DNA from: Sulfurivermis sp040755915
GTDB taxonomy: Bacteria > Pseudomonadota > Gammaproteobacteria > Thiohalomonadales > Thiohalomonadaceae
Reading direction: 5' to 3'
Length of the DNA: 64,000 nucleotides
Assembly (NCBI GenBank): GCA_040755915.1
Contig: JBFLWM010000004.1
Span: 101,175-165,174, forward strand
Below are positions 1 to 7,476 of the stretch, piece by piece. Position numbers and translations under genes: made by a program. Below the pieces are notes generated by a model, which was not told where the DNA came from, did not search any database, and saw nothing but the letters and a program-made list of their open reading frames with translations. Positions within the stretch are counted from its first letter, which is position 1. Each line of letters opens with the position of its first letter.

Positions 1-911
1 AGAAACCGCCGCGCCGCCGTGCCGCGGTGGAGCTGGAGCGCCTGCCGGAGCTGTACCGGCGCCTGTGCGCCGACTATGCGCTGGTGCGTCACCGCCACTA
101 CAGCACCGGCCTGGTGGATGAACTGCACGATCTGGTGCAGCGTGGTCATCGTCTGTTGTATCAGCGCAAGAGCCTGTGGCTGTGGCGCATGGTGGCCTTC
201 CTGTGGAGTGGTTTTCCCAATACCCTGCGCTGCCATGCCCGCGCCTTCTGGCTGGCGACATTCCTGTTTTATGGCCCGGCACTGGCCATGGGGCTCGCCT
301 GTTATCTCGACCCCGACTTCATCTACACCATTCTCGACCCCTTCGAGGTGGCGTCGATGGAATTCATGTACGACCCGGCCAACCCGATGCCCGGACGCAG
401 CGAGGATCGTGCCTCCGCCACCGACTTTGCCATGTTCGGCTATTACATCTGGAACAACATCGGCATCGGTTTCCGCACCTTTGCCAGCGGCATGCTGGCC
501 GGCGTCGGCACCGTGCTGCTGCTGCTGTTCAACGGCGTGGTGATCGGCGGTGTTGCCGGACACCTCACCCAGCTCGGCTTCTCCGCCACCTTCTGGACCT
601 TCGTCGCCGGCCACAGCGCCTTCGAGCTGACCGCCATCTGCATCAGCGGCGCCGCCGGCCTGCTGCTGGGCAAGGCCATCATTGCACCGGGCCGCCGCAC
701 GCGTGGCGAGGCGCTCAAGTGGGCGGCGCTGGAGGCGGTGACGCTGGTGCTGGGGGCAGCGCTGTTGCTGCTCGGCGCCGCCTTCATCGAGGCCTTCTGG
801 TCATCCAACGGCGCGGTGGCGCCGGCGGTGAAGTATGCCGTGTCGGCCGTGATGTGGACGGTGTTGATCCTGTATCTGGGGTTTGCCGGGCGGGGTCGCG
901 ATGCAGCTTGA
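1..911 (+). CDS. SpoIIM/DUF95 family membrane protein (5' end outside window)
   Basis: Integral membrane protein of the stage II sporulation protein M (DUF95) family. In non-sporulating bacteria its role is unknown. The visible part has an N-terminal helical region (ELPxLYRR-like, RGHRLLYQ) and about five to six hydrophobic segments, including FLFYGPALAMGLACYL, MLAGVGTVLLLLFNGVVIGG and FVAGHSAFELTAICISGAAG. The HSAFEL motif is typical of the family. A GTG at 27 could start translation, but the frame is open to the window edge and still reads like the family's N-terminal part, so the true start is probably upstream. Its 3' end overlaps the next gene by 11 bases, and it heads the SpoIIM-DUF4129-DUF4350-MoxR-DUF58 cluster. 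Family call is firm; function is not known. Confidence 0.85.
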   Translation, partial: KPPRRRAAVELERLPELYRRLCADYALVRHRHYSTGLVDELHDLVQRGHRLLYQRKSLWLWRMVAFLWSGFPNTLRCHARAFWLATFLFYGPALAMGLACYLDPDFIYTILDPFEVASMEFMYDPANPMPGRSEDRASATDFAMFGYYIWNNIGIGFRTFASGMLAGVGTVLLLLFNGVVIGGVAGHLTQLGFSATFWTFVAGHSAFELTAICISGAAGLLLGKAIIAPGRRTRGEALKWAALEAVTLVLGAALLLLGAAFIEAFWSSNGAVAPAVKYAVSAVMWTVLILYLGFAGRGRDAA

Positions 912-2352
912 CCGGATCAGCGCCAACATTCGCTACCGCACGCCGTGGGAGGGGCTCGACCTCGGTTTCGTGATGGCGCGGCAGTGGTTCTGGCCGCTGT
1001 GGCGCCTGTGGTTTGCAACGGCGTTGCCGGTGACGCTGCTGGCCGTGGTGCTGCTGCAGCAATGGCCATGGGCAGTGGCCCTGGTGATGTGGTGGTTCAA
1101 GCCGCTGTATGAACCGCTGCTGCTGTTCTGGCTCAGCCGCCGCCTGTTCGGCGAGGAGCTGACGCTGCGCGAGACGCTGGGGCAATGGCGCGCAGTGCTG
1201 CGGCCGCGCCTGTTGGCCAATCTCACCCTGCGTCGTCTCAGCGCCAATCGTTCCTTCTTCATGCCGGTGTCGCATCTGGAAGGACTGACGGGCGAGGCGC
1301 GCAGCAAGCGCCTGCAGGTGCTGTCCGCCAATCAGTCCGTCGGCACCTGGCTGACCGTCGGCGGCATCCACTTCGAGGGCGTGCTGCAGTTTTCCTTCCT
1401 GCTGTTGCTGCTGTACCTGATCCCCGATGAATTGCGCCCCGACGACTGGCTGGAGATGCTGCAGGGCGAGGAGCCGGTATCCGCCTGGCTGAGCAACGGC
1501 TTCGGCCTGCTGGCGATGTCCATCATGGCGCCGTTCTACGTGGCGGGCGGATTTGCGCTGTATCTGACGCGCCGCTCGGTGCTGGAGGCCTGGGATCTGG
1601 AACTGGCCTTCCGCCGCATGGCACCGCGCTTCAAGCCGGCGCGCGCCACGGCGGCGCTGCTGCTCGGCTGTGCCCTGCTGTTCGGTATGGTCTGGCCGGC
1701 CAGCGACAGCTGGGCGCTGGAGCATGCCGAATCGAAGCAGATCATCGAAGAGGTGCTGGCGCACGAGGACTTCGGCAGCAAGCGTACGGAAAAGTACTGG
1801 CGTTATATCGGCGAGCGCGACGCGGAAGAGAAGGAACGGCCGGAGTGGAATACCTCCTGGGTGCCCATCGTCGCCGAACTGTTTGAATACCTGCTGTGGG
1901 TGGCTGCCGTCGTGCTGCTCGGCTGGCTGCTCCTTTACCTGTTGCGCCTGACCGACTGGCTGCCGCAACGCCGTACCGCGCGCAATGCGGCGCCGCCGTC
2001 GGTACTGTTCGGTCTGCCGGTGACGCCGGAATCCCTGCCGCAGGATGTCGTTGCCGCCGTGACCGCCCTGCTCGCAGAGGGGCGCATCCGTCCGGCGCTG
2101 AGCCTGCTCTATCGTGCCACCCTGGTGCGCCTGATCCACGAACACCATGTGCGCATTCCCGACAGCGCCACCGAGGGCGAGTGCCAGCGTATCGTCGGCA
2201 GCCAGCGGCCGCAGGCGGAGGGGGACTTCTTTGCCCGCCTGACCCGCGTGTGGGTGTGGTGTGCCTACGGCCACGTGGCACCGGCGGCGCAGGATATCGC
2301 CGCACTGGCCGCAACCTGGCAGCAGCTGTACGGAGTACCAGAGCATGAATGA
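901..2352 (+). CDS. DUF4129 domain-containing membrane protein
   Basis: Membrane protein of 483 residues, function unknown. The N-terminal half has several hydrophobic helices and a second pair near residues 240-260 and 325-350. The soluble C-terminal part (about residues 375-475) contains the DUF4129 pattern: a helical segment with LLYRATLVRLIHEH, then TEGECQRIV, then FFARLTRVWVWCAYG. The ATG at 901 is chosen over a TTG at 883 because it is a standard codon and gives a short overlap with the upstream stop. DUF4129 proteins commonly accompany MoxR ATPases and DUF58 proteins, as here. The next gene starts inside its last codons. Confidence 0.85.
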   Translation: MQLDRISANIRYRTPWEGLDLGFVMARQWFWPLWRLWFATALPVTLLAVVLLQQWPWAVALVMWWFKPLYEPLLLFWLSRRLFGEELTLRETLGQWRAVLRPRLLANLTLRRLSANRSFFMPVSHLEGLTGEARSKRLQVLSANQSVGTWLTVGGIHFEGVLQFSFLLLLLYLIPDELRPDDWLEMLQGEEPVSAWLSNGFGLLAMSIMAPFYVAGGFALYLTRRSVLEAWDLELAFRRMAPRFKPARATAALLLGCALLFGMVWPASDSWALEHAESKQIIEEVLAHEDFGSKRTEKYWRYIGERDAEEKERPEWNTSWVPIVAELFEYLLWVAAVVLLGWLLLYLLRLTDWLPQRRTARNAAPPSVLFGLPVTPESLPQDVVAAVTALLAEGRIRPALSLLYRATLVRLIHEHHVRIPDSATEGECQRIVGSQRPQAEGDFFARLTRVWVWCAYGHVAPAAQDIAALAATWQQLYGVPEHE

Positions 2353-3505
2353 GCAGCGCCTGGTGCGGCTGATCGTCGGCGGCGTGCTCAGCATCGGTGC
2401 GCTGCTGGCGGTGATCTGGTTTTTCAACAATTTCGAGCTGGCCGAGCGGGAGGTGACGGACGGCTATTCGCAGGAGGCGCGGCGCAATCCGTTTCTCGCC
2501 GCCGAGCGCTATCTGCAGCGCATCGGCCGTGACGCCGCCAGTGTCTCCAGCTCCGATCTGTGGCGCAACCTGCCGGCCAGCGATGATGTGCTGGTGGTGT
2601 ACCGTTACGTGCCACCCGCCGGTGAGGAGCGGCAGAAGCTGTTGCGCGAATGGGTTGAAGCCGGTGGTCATCTGATCGTCGGTGCCGACAGCACGCTGCG
2701 CATCGGCAAGAAAGAAGACCGCAGGATTCCCGGGCTGCTGGCGGAGCTGGGTGTGCGTGTGCACGAATATGAGGATGACTGGCTGCCGGATCGTCCCTGG
2801 CAGACGCGCATCGAGATCGAGTTTGCCGACCTGGAAACGCCGGTGGGCGTGAACATGTCCACCCGGCGCTATCTGGAGGACAGCGAGGAGCTGGCGCGCG
2901 CCGGGGTGCCGCTGGAGGAAGGCTATGGCCTGCTGCAATACGAGGTGGGAGAAGGGCTGGTGACGGTACTGGCCGATAACACCTTCCTTACCAACCGCGA
3001 GATCGGCGATGAGGACCATGCCCTGGCGCTGGCCCTGCTGGTGGGTATCGAGCCGGAGGGCAAGGTGTGGCTGGTACACGACGTGGTGATGCCCTCGCTG
3101 TTGCAGCTGGCCTGGCAACATGCCGCCTATGCACTGGTGGCCCTGCTGGCCGCAGTGCTGCTGTGGCTGTGGAAGCTGGGTGCGCGTCTCGGTCCGCTGC
3201 TGCCGCCGCTGCATGCCCCGCGTCGCGATATCGGCGAGCATCTCGCCGCCAGTGCCAATTATCTGTGGCGCCTGGACCGTGGTCAGGCACTGTTCCGCCA
3301 CAACCGCCAGCGCATCGAGCAGGCCTGGCTGGCCAAGCATTACGTGCTGCGCGCCATGACGCCGGCCGAACGCTGCCAGTGGATCGCGGCACGCAGCGGC
3401 CTGGCGCCGCGCGCGGTGGAGCGTGCGCTGTATGCAGAATATGGCGGCGAAAGCGATTTCATCGAGTTGAGCGGTTATTTGCAGGTGTTGCGGACGGCAC
3501 TATGA
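2345..3505 (+). CDS. DUF4350 domain-containing protein
   Basis: Protein of 386 residues with an N-terminal membrane anchor (residues 7-26, LIVGGVLSIGALLAVIWFFN), a periplasmic-type alpha/beta domain (about 40-240) and a second membrane helix near residues 258-278. The middle region, with NPFLAAERYLQRIG, LVVYRYVPP and GGHLIVGADSTLRI, resembles DUF4350, a family with a glutamine-amidotransferase-like fold and no known activity. The ATG at 2345 overlaps the upstream stop (2350-2352), which suggests translational coupling. The C-terminal cytosolic part is helical (RLDRGQALFRHNRQRIEQAW). It probably acts with the MoxR and DUF58 proteins encoded downstream; this is inferred from context. Confidence 0.8.
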   Translation: MNEQRLVRLIVGGVLSIGALLAVIWFFNNFELAEREVTDGYSQEARRNPFLAAERYLQRIGRDAASVSSSDLWRNLPASDDVLVVYRYVPPAGEERQKLLREWVEAGGHLIVGADSTLRIGKKEDRRIPGLLAELGVRVHEYEDDWLPDRPWQTRIEIEFADLETPVGVNMSTRRYLEDSEELARAGVPLEEGYGLLQYEVGEGLVTVLADNTFLTNREIGDEDHALALALLVGIEPEGKVWLVHDVVMPSLLQLAWQHAAYALVALLAAVLLWLWKLGARLGPLLPPLHAPRRDIGEHLAASANYLWRLDRGQALFRHNRQRIEQAWLAKHYVLRAMTPAERCQWIAARSGLAPRAVERALYAEYGGESDFIELSGYLQVLRTAL

Positions 3506-3507
3506 AT

Positions 3508-3568
3508 TCAAGACTCAAAATTCGAGGCTGGCGCGTGGACCCCGTGTCTTGGATTTTGAATTCCCAGA
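3508..3568 (+). repeat. Imperfect inverted repeat between DUF4350 and MoxR genes
   Basis: The gap between the two genes is framed by GAATTCAAGACTCAAAATTC on the left and GGATTTTGAATTC on the right, which are imperfect reverse complements separated by a GC-rich stretch. AT-rich CAAGACTCAAAATTC-type units differ sharply from the flanking GC-rich codons. The element resembles other intergenic inverted-repeat elements in this window in architecture but not in exact sequence. Confidence 0.5.
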
Positions 3569-3578
3569 GGGAGGAATG

Positions 3579-4562
3579 ATGAGCGAAACGAACATGCAAA
3601 ATCCGGCGTTGGCCCAGGCCAGCAATCATGTGCGCAATCTGGAGGCGATGGTGAGCCGCGCGGTGATCGGCCAGCGTCAGGTGATCCGCGAGGTGATCGT
3701 CGCCCTGGTGGCCGGCGGCCATGTGCTGGTGGAAGGCCTGCCGGGACTGGGCAAGACGCTGCTGGTGCGCTCGTTGAGCAAGGCCGTGGGCGGCAGATTC
3801 TCCCGTGTGCAGTTCACCCCCGATCTGATGCCGAGCGACATCAGCGGCCACGCCATGTTCGACATGAAGTCGGAAGAGTTTCGCATCCGCCGCGGCCCCA
3901 TCTTCTGCAACTTCCTGCTCGGCGATGAAATCAACCGCGCCCCGGCCAAGACGCAGTCGGCGCTGCTGGAGGCGATGCAGGAGGAACAGGTCACCATCGA
4001 GGGCAAGCCCCATGCGCTGGAGCAGCCCTTTCTGGTGATGGCGACGCAAAACCCGGTGGAGCAGGAGGGCACCTACCCGCTGCCGCAGGCGCAGCTCGAC
4101 CGCTTCCTGCTCAACGTCTACATCGATTACCCGAACGAGCAGGAAGAAAGCGCGATGATCCGTCAGGTCACCGCCAATGCCGTGGGCAATCAGCTCGACG
4201 TCTCCACCATCGAACCGGTGCTGACGACGGCACAGGTCATCGAGGTGCAGAAGGCGGCAGCGCAGGTGCAGGTGGACGAGGCGATCCTCGGCTACATCGT
4301 GCGCATCGTGCGCGCCACGCGCGACTGGCAGGGCATCGAAACCGGCGCCGGTCCGCGCGCCGGCATCGCCCTGCTGCGCTGCGCCCGCGCCCAGGCGCTG
4401 GCCAACGGCAATTTCTTCGTCACTCCGGATGACGTCAAATCCATCGCCCCGGCGGTGTTGCGTCACCGCGTCAAGCTGTCCGCCGATCTGGAGATCGAGG
4501 GTTATCGTCCCGATGATGTGCTGAAAGACCTCCTTGCCAACGTCGAGGCGCCGCGGCAGTGA
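3579..4562 (+). CDS. MoxR-family AAA+ ATPase
   Basis: Cytosolic AAA+ ATPase of 327 residues, the usual MoxR length. Walker A is GLPGLGKT (residues 53-60). Walker B and the following sensor region read LLGDEINRAPAKTQSALLEAMQ, the family signature, and ATQNPVEQEGTYPLPQAQLD follows. MoxR proteins act as chaperone-like ATPases, often on partners with von Willebrand or DUF58 domains. Of two adjacent ATG codons (3576, 3579), 3579 has better spacing from the GGAGG at about 3570-3574. Its stop overlaps the GTG start of the DUF58 gene by four bases (GTGA), so the two are probably co-translated. The specific client is unknown. Confidence 0.93.
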   Translation: MSETNMQNPALAQASNHVRNLEAMVSRAVIGQRQVIREVIVALVAGGHVLVEGLPGLGKTLLVRSLSKAVGGRFSRVQFTPDLMPSDISGHAMFDMKSEEFRIRRGPIFCNFLLGDEINRAPAKTQSALLEAMQEEQVTIEGKPHALEQPFLVMATQNPVEQEGTYPLPQAQLDRFLLNVYIDYPNEQEESAMIRQVTANAVGNQLDVSTIEPVLTTAQVIEVQKAAAQVQVDEAILGYIVRIVRATRDWQGIETGAGPRAGIALLRCARAQALANGNFFVTPDDVKSIAPAVLRHRVKLSADLEIEGYRPDDVLKDLLANVEAPRQ

Positions 4563-5869
4563 GATTCACGCCCGCATCGCGGCTGGTCGCACTGGCGGTC
4601 CTGTGGACTGCGCTCGGTGCCGGCGCCGCGTTCCTGCCCGAGCTGGTCGTGGTCTGGCAGGGAGGCGGCGTCATGCTCGGCGCGGCCGCGCTGGCCGATG
4701 CGCTGCGTCAGCGGCGCCGGCCGACACCTCAGGTAACACGACGGCTCAATCGCAACCTGCCGGTAGGCGCCTGGTCAACGGTGACGCTGGAGGTGCGCAA
4801 CGGCGACAGCCTGCCGCTGGCCTGCGAGGTACATGATCTGCATCCGGTGGAATTCGCGGTGCGCGGCCAGCCGGCCGGTCTGACTCTGGTGCCGGGGCAG
4901 TGGGCCGAGCTGCGCTACCAGCTGCGCCCGCCCACCCGCGGCGCGTTTCATGCCACCGGCACCGAATTTCTCATCCGCTCGCCCTGGGGGCTGTGGCGCG
5001 AGCGGCGCGGTGACGGCAGCGCGCAGACGCTGCGCGTCTATCCCAACTTTGCCGAGATTGCCCACTACACCCTGCTCGCCACCGACAACCGCCTGAGCCA
5101 GATGGGCGTGCGCCGCCGCCAGCGCCGCGGTGAGGGCAGCGACTTCCACCAGCTGCGCGAATACCGCGTCGGCGACACCCTGCGCCAGATCGACTGGAAG
5201 GCTACCTCGCGCTACCGCAAGCTGATCTCGCGCGAATACCAGGACGAGCGCGATCAGCAGATCCTGTTCATGGTCGATTGCGGCCGCCGCATGCGCCACG
5301 CCGATGCCGGCCGCGTCCATCTCGACGAGGCGCTCAATGCCGTGCTGCTGCTGTCCTACGTCTCGCTGCGCCAGGGCGACGCCGTCGGTTTCATGACCTT
5401 CGGCGGCGTGCGCCGCTGGTTCGCGCCGCGCAAGGGTCAGCATGTGGTCAACGGTCTGCTCAACGCCACCTACGACCTGCAATCCACCACCGACGCCGCC
5501 GACTACCGCGCTGCCGCCAGCGAACTGCTTGCGCGCCAGCGCCGTCGCGCCCTCGTCGTGTTGATTACCAACACCCGCGATGAAGACCAGGCCGATCTGG
5601 AAGCGGCAGTGAAGCTGTTGCGTACCCGCCACCTGTTGCTGGTCGCCGATCTGCGCGAGTCCCTGCTCGATGAACTCGTCGCCGCCCAGGTCAACACCCT
5701 CGATCAGGCGCTGCAATTTCACGCCACCGAAGACTACCTGGCGCGCCGCCGCCACAGCCACGAACGCCTGTCCTACCACGGCGCCCGCCTGCTCGACCTG
5801 CGCCCGGCGCAGCTGCCGGTGGCGCTGGTGAACCAGTATTTCGCCATCAAGCGGGGTGGGGCGTTGTAG
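4559..5869 (+). CDS. DUF58 domain-containing protein
   Basis: Protein of 436 residues with two N-terminal hydrophobic segments (residues 8-45), a beta-rich middle region and a C-terminal DUF58/vWA-like domain. The DUF58 core is visible as REYRVGDTLRQIDWKATSR followed by ILFMVDCGRRM, in which Asp begins a metal-site-like DxGxxM pattern. These proteins form pairs with MoxR ATPases; the pair is thought to assemble or activate other proteins. The GTG start lies within the stop of the MoxR gene. It is the last gene of this cluster: the following 88 bases hold no clear terminator. Confidence 0.88.
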   Translation: MRFTPASRLVALAVLWTALGAGAAFLPELVVVWQGGGVMLGAAALADALRQRRRPTPQVTRRLNRNLPVGAWSTVTLEVRNGDSLPLACEVHDLHPVEFAVRGQPAGLTLVPGQWAELRYQLRPPTRGAFHATGTEFLIRSPWGLWRERRGDGSAQTLRVYPNFAEIAHYTLLATDNRLSQMGVRRRQRRGEGSDFHQLREYRVGDTLRQIDWKATSRYRKLISREYQDERDQQILFMVDCGRRMRHADAGRVHLDEALNAVLLLSYVSLRQGDAVGFMTFGGVRRWFAPRKGQHVVNGLLNATYDLQSTTDAADYRAAASELLARQRRRALVVLITNTRDEDQADLEAAVKLLRTRHLLLVADLRESLLDELVAAQVNTLDQALQFHATEDYLARRRHSHERLSYHGARLLDLRPAQLPVALVNQYFAIKRGGAL

Positions 5870-5922
5870 CTCTATGGGCAAGTGACGGGCGTGATTGATT
5901 GTGCAGAACTCCTGAGAAGGTA

Positions 5923-5961
5923 ATGGCTGAAAGGAATCGCAAAATATCTTTACACAATTGA
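5923..5961 (+). CDS. Possible 12-codon leader ORF coupled to the next gene
   Basis: A mini-ORF (MAERNRKISLHN) starts at ATG 5923 after GAGAAGG, a good ribosome-binding sequence. Its TGA stop (5959-5961) overlaps the TTG that could start the next membrane protein (5958-5960). This layout could couple translation. Whether the peptide is made is unknown. Confidence 0.25.
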   Translation: MAERNRKISLHN

Positions 5962-6197
5962 TCCTGTCGTGGGCGCCGATGTCGTTCTATTGGCTGGTAT
6001 GGTTCATCATTCCGGGGCTGGTGGCGGCCTACTATGTGTATCAGGATGGAATCAAACGGATGCCGTTGGCGCTGGGCGTGCATCCGGGCTGGTGGGCCTT
6101 TTTTTGCTTCGTGACAGGGGCGTGGGGATTGCTGGCTTACTGGATCATTCATCACTCTGTACTGGTCAAGGACGCGGGGAACGATCTCGACGGATGA
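5958..6197 (+). CDS. Small two-helix membrane protein, unknown function
   Basis: A 79-residue ORF with two hydrophobic segments (about residues 8-28, FYWLVWFIIPGLVAAYYVY, and 42-62, GWWAFFCFVTGAWGLLAYWI). No family is recognised. The start is uncertain: the TTG at 5958 lacks its own ribosome-binding site but overlaps the stop of a short leader ORF, while an in-frame ATG at 5979 would give a 72-residue protein without a clear Shine-Dalgarno sequence. Tryptophan- and aromatic-rich helices suggest an inner-membrane protein. Another small membrane protein follows 35 bases later. Confidence 0.5.
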   Translation: MILSWAPMSFYWLVWFIIPGLVAAYYVYQDGIKRMPLALGVHPGWWAFFCFVTGAWGLLAYWIIHHSVLVKDAGNDLDG

Positions 6198-6231
6198 GGC
6201 CATCCTTTGCGATGCCTTCAGGTTTGGACCG

Positions 6232-6435
6232 ATGAAATATCTGGTGGCGCTCCTGCTGGGTGCCCTGTTGATCGGTGGTGTGCTGACCGCTGGTGTCCAT
6301 TACCTGTTTGGTGCCGGTCCCGGCTATTTCTTTGCCAAATTCATTGCCGGTCCGGTAGGGCTGCTGGTCTCGGGGTTTGTGTTCCTGGTGTATGACAGCC
6401 TGCGGCCGCAGCAAGCGGCGCGGAAGGATGAGTAG
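6232..6435 (+). CDS. Small membrane protein, unknown function
   Basis: A 67-residue ORF with two hydrophobic stretches (residues 3-22, LLLGALLIGGVL, and 38-57, AGPVGLLVSGFVFLVYD) and a short basic/charged tail. Start ATG 6232 is preceded by CAGGTTTGGA at suitable distance. It resembles no family I can name. Position suggests it is co-transcribed with the preceding small membrane gene; no link to the downstream cold-shock gene is evident. Confidence 0.5.
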   Translation: MKYLVALLLGALLIGGVLTAGVHYLFGAGPGYFFAKFIAGPVGLLVSGFVFLVYDSLRPQQAARKDE

Positions 6436-6611
6436 CCCGTTCCCGGGCAGCGCAATTAGTTGTAGCTATTTGTCCGGAATAGGCATACAGTGGCCCGGCG
6501 TCAGATTTGTTATTGGCAGTTTAAGCGGTTCCCTCCTGGTTACTTCTCGAATTTCCCATTGCATTACCTGTACGCACACTTCCCAATCATTTGTTCAATA
6601 GGTAAATCATC

Positions 6612-6815
6612 ATGGCTACAGGTACTGTAAAGTGGTTCAACGAGTCCAAGGGCTTCGGCTTCATTACCCCCGATGACGGCAGCGCCGATGTGTTCGCGCA
6701 CTATTCCGCCATCCAGGGCACCGGTTTCAAGACCCTGCCGGAAGGCCAGAAGGTCAGCTACGACGTGAGCAAGGGCCCGAAGGGTCCGCAGGCGAACAAT
6801 ATCGTTTCCTGCTAA
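6612..6815 (+). CDS. Cold-shock domain protein, CspA family
   Basis: A 67-residue single cold-shock domain protein that binds single-stranded RNA and DNA. RNP1 is visible as KGFGFI (residues 13-18) and RNP2 as DVFAHY (26-31), followed by the GPQANNI end typical of CspA-type proteins. Length matches the family. It sits alone, 176 bases after the previous gene, leaving room for the long 5' leader typical of csp genes, and is followed by a strong terminator, so it is probably monocistronic. Which Csp paralogue it is cannot be told. Confidence 0.96.
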   Translation: MATGTVKWFNESKGFGFITPDDGSADVFAHYSAIQGTGFKTLPEGQKVSYDVSKGPKGPQANNIVSC

Positions 6816-6837
6816 GTCGCTCCGGCGTCTGGTTACA

Positions 6838-6868
6838 GAGAAACCCCGCTTCGGCGGGGTTTCTTTTT
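6838..6868 (+). terminator. Rho-independent terminator of the cold-shock gene
   Basis: Ten-base-pair stem GAAACCCCGC / GCGGGGTTTC closed by a TTCG tetraloop and followed directly by TTTTT. It lies 25 bases after the cold-shock stop codon. Confidence 0.95.
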
Positions 6869-6962
6869 GGTCGGGCGCACAATGCCGCATCCCGCCGCGT
6901 ATCCCTCCTGTCGGCTGGCAATCGTCCGGTCTTTTTCTAGTATTGATTACAGGACAGTGTCT

Positions 6963-6980
6963 TCATGCCTCCCGGCATGA
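6963..6980 (+). other. Short hairpin in the leader of the ferritin-like gene
   Basis: TCATGCC and GGCATGA pair around a TCCC loop, 28 bases before the ferritin-like start codon. It could be a leader structure or protein-binding site; no family match is apparent. Confidence 0.35.
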
Positions 6981-7008
6981 TCTTCCGGCATAACGGACGA
7001 GGTGTGCG

Positions 7009-7431
7009 ATGAAAATCACCAAGAAGAAGCTGATCGATGAACTGAACAAGGACCTGGAGTGGGAATATGCGGCGGCCATCCAGTATGTGCAGCACGCAGC
7101 GGTGATCACCGGGCCGGAATATGAGTCCATCCAGAAGGAACTGCTGATTCACTCGCAGGAGGAGATGGCCCATGCGGTGATGCTGTCGGACCAGATCGGT
7201 TTTCTCGGCGGCGTGCCGACGGTGGATGTGGAGAAGCGCGAGATAGCGGACAGCAGCAAGGAAATGCTGAAACAGGACCTGTCGGGCGAGGAGAACGCCA
7301 TCAAGCGCTACAAGGAACGCATTGCCCAGGCGGAGGCCTTGCAGGAGTACGGCCTGCGCCGCGTGCTGGAGGATATCCTGATCCAGGAGGAGGAGCACAA
7401 GCGCGATCTGCTGACCGTGCTGGGCAAGTAA
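7009..7431 (+). CDS. Ferritin-like diiron protein (bacterioferritin-like)
   Basis: A 140-residue all-helical protein with two ferritin-like half-sites: an early Glu in DLEWEYAAAIQY, EEMAH (ExxH) near residue 51, a Glu in GEENAIKRY, and EEEHKRDLL near the C-terminus. The spacing matches a four-helix-bundle diiron site. Relatives are annotated as ferritin-like or bacterioferritin-like and are linked to iron storage or oxidative stress; the role here is not established. It lacks an obvious haem-binding Met region that would make it a true bacterioferritin. It converges with the sensor kinase gene on the other strand. Confidence 0.85.
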   Translation: MKITKKKLIDELNKDLEWEYAAAIQYVQHAAVITGPEYESIQKELLIHSQEEMAHAVMLSDQIGFLGGVPTVDVEKREIADSSKEMLKQDLSGEENAIKRYKERIAQAEALQEYGLRRVLEDILIQEEEHKRDLLTVLGK

Positions 7432-7457
7432 GACCCCGTTCGGCCCGTGAGTCATAT

Positions 7458-7476
7458 CCGCCGCTCAGAGCGGCGG
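7458..7476. terminator. Hairpin between convergent genes
   Basis: Perfect inverted repeat CCGCCGCT-CAG-AGCGGCGG spanning the stop codon of the sensor kinase and lying 27 bases past the ferritin-like gene. It lacks a T-run, so a terminator role in either direction is only suggested. Confidence 0.3.
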
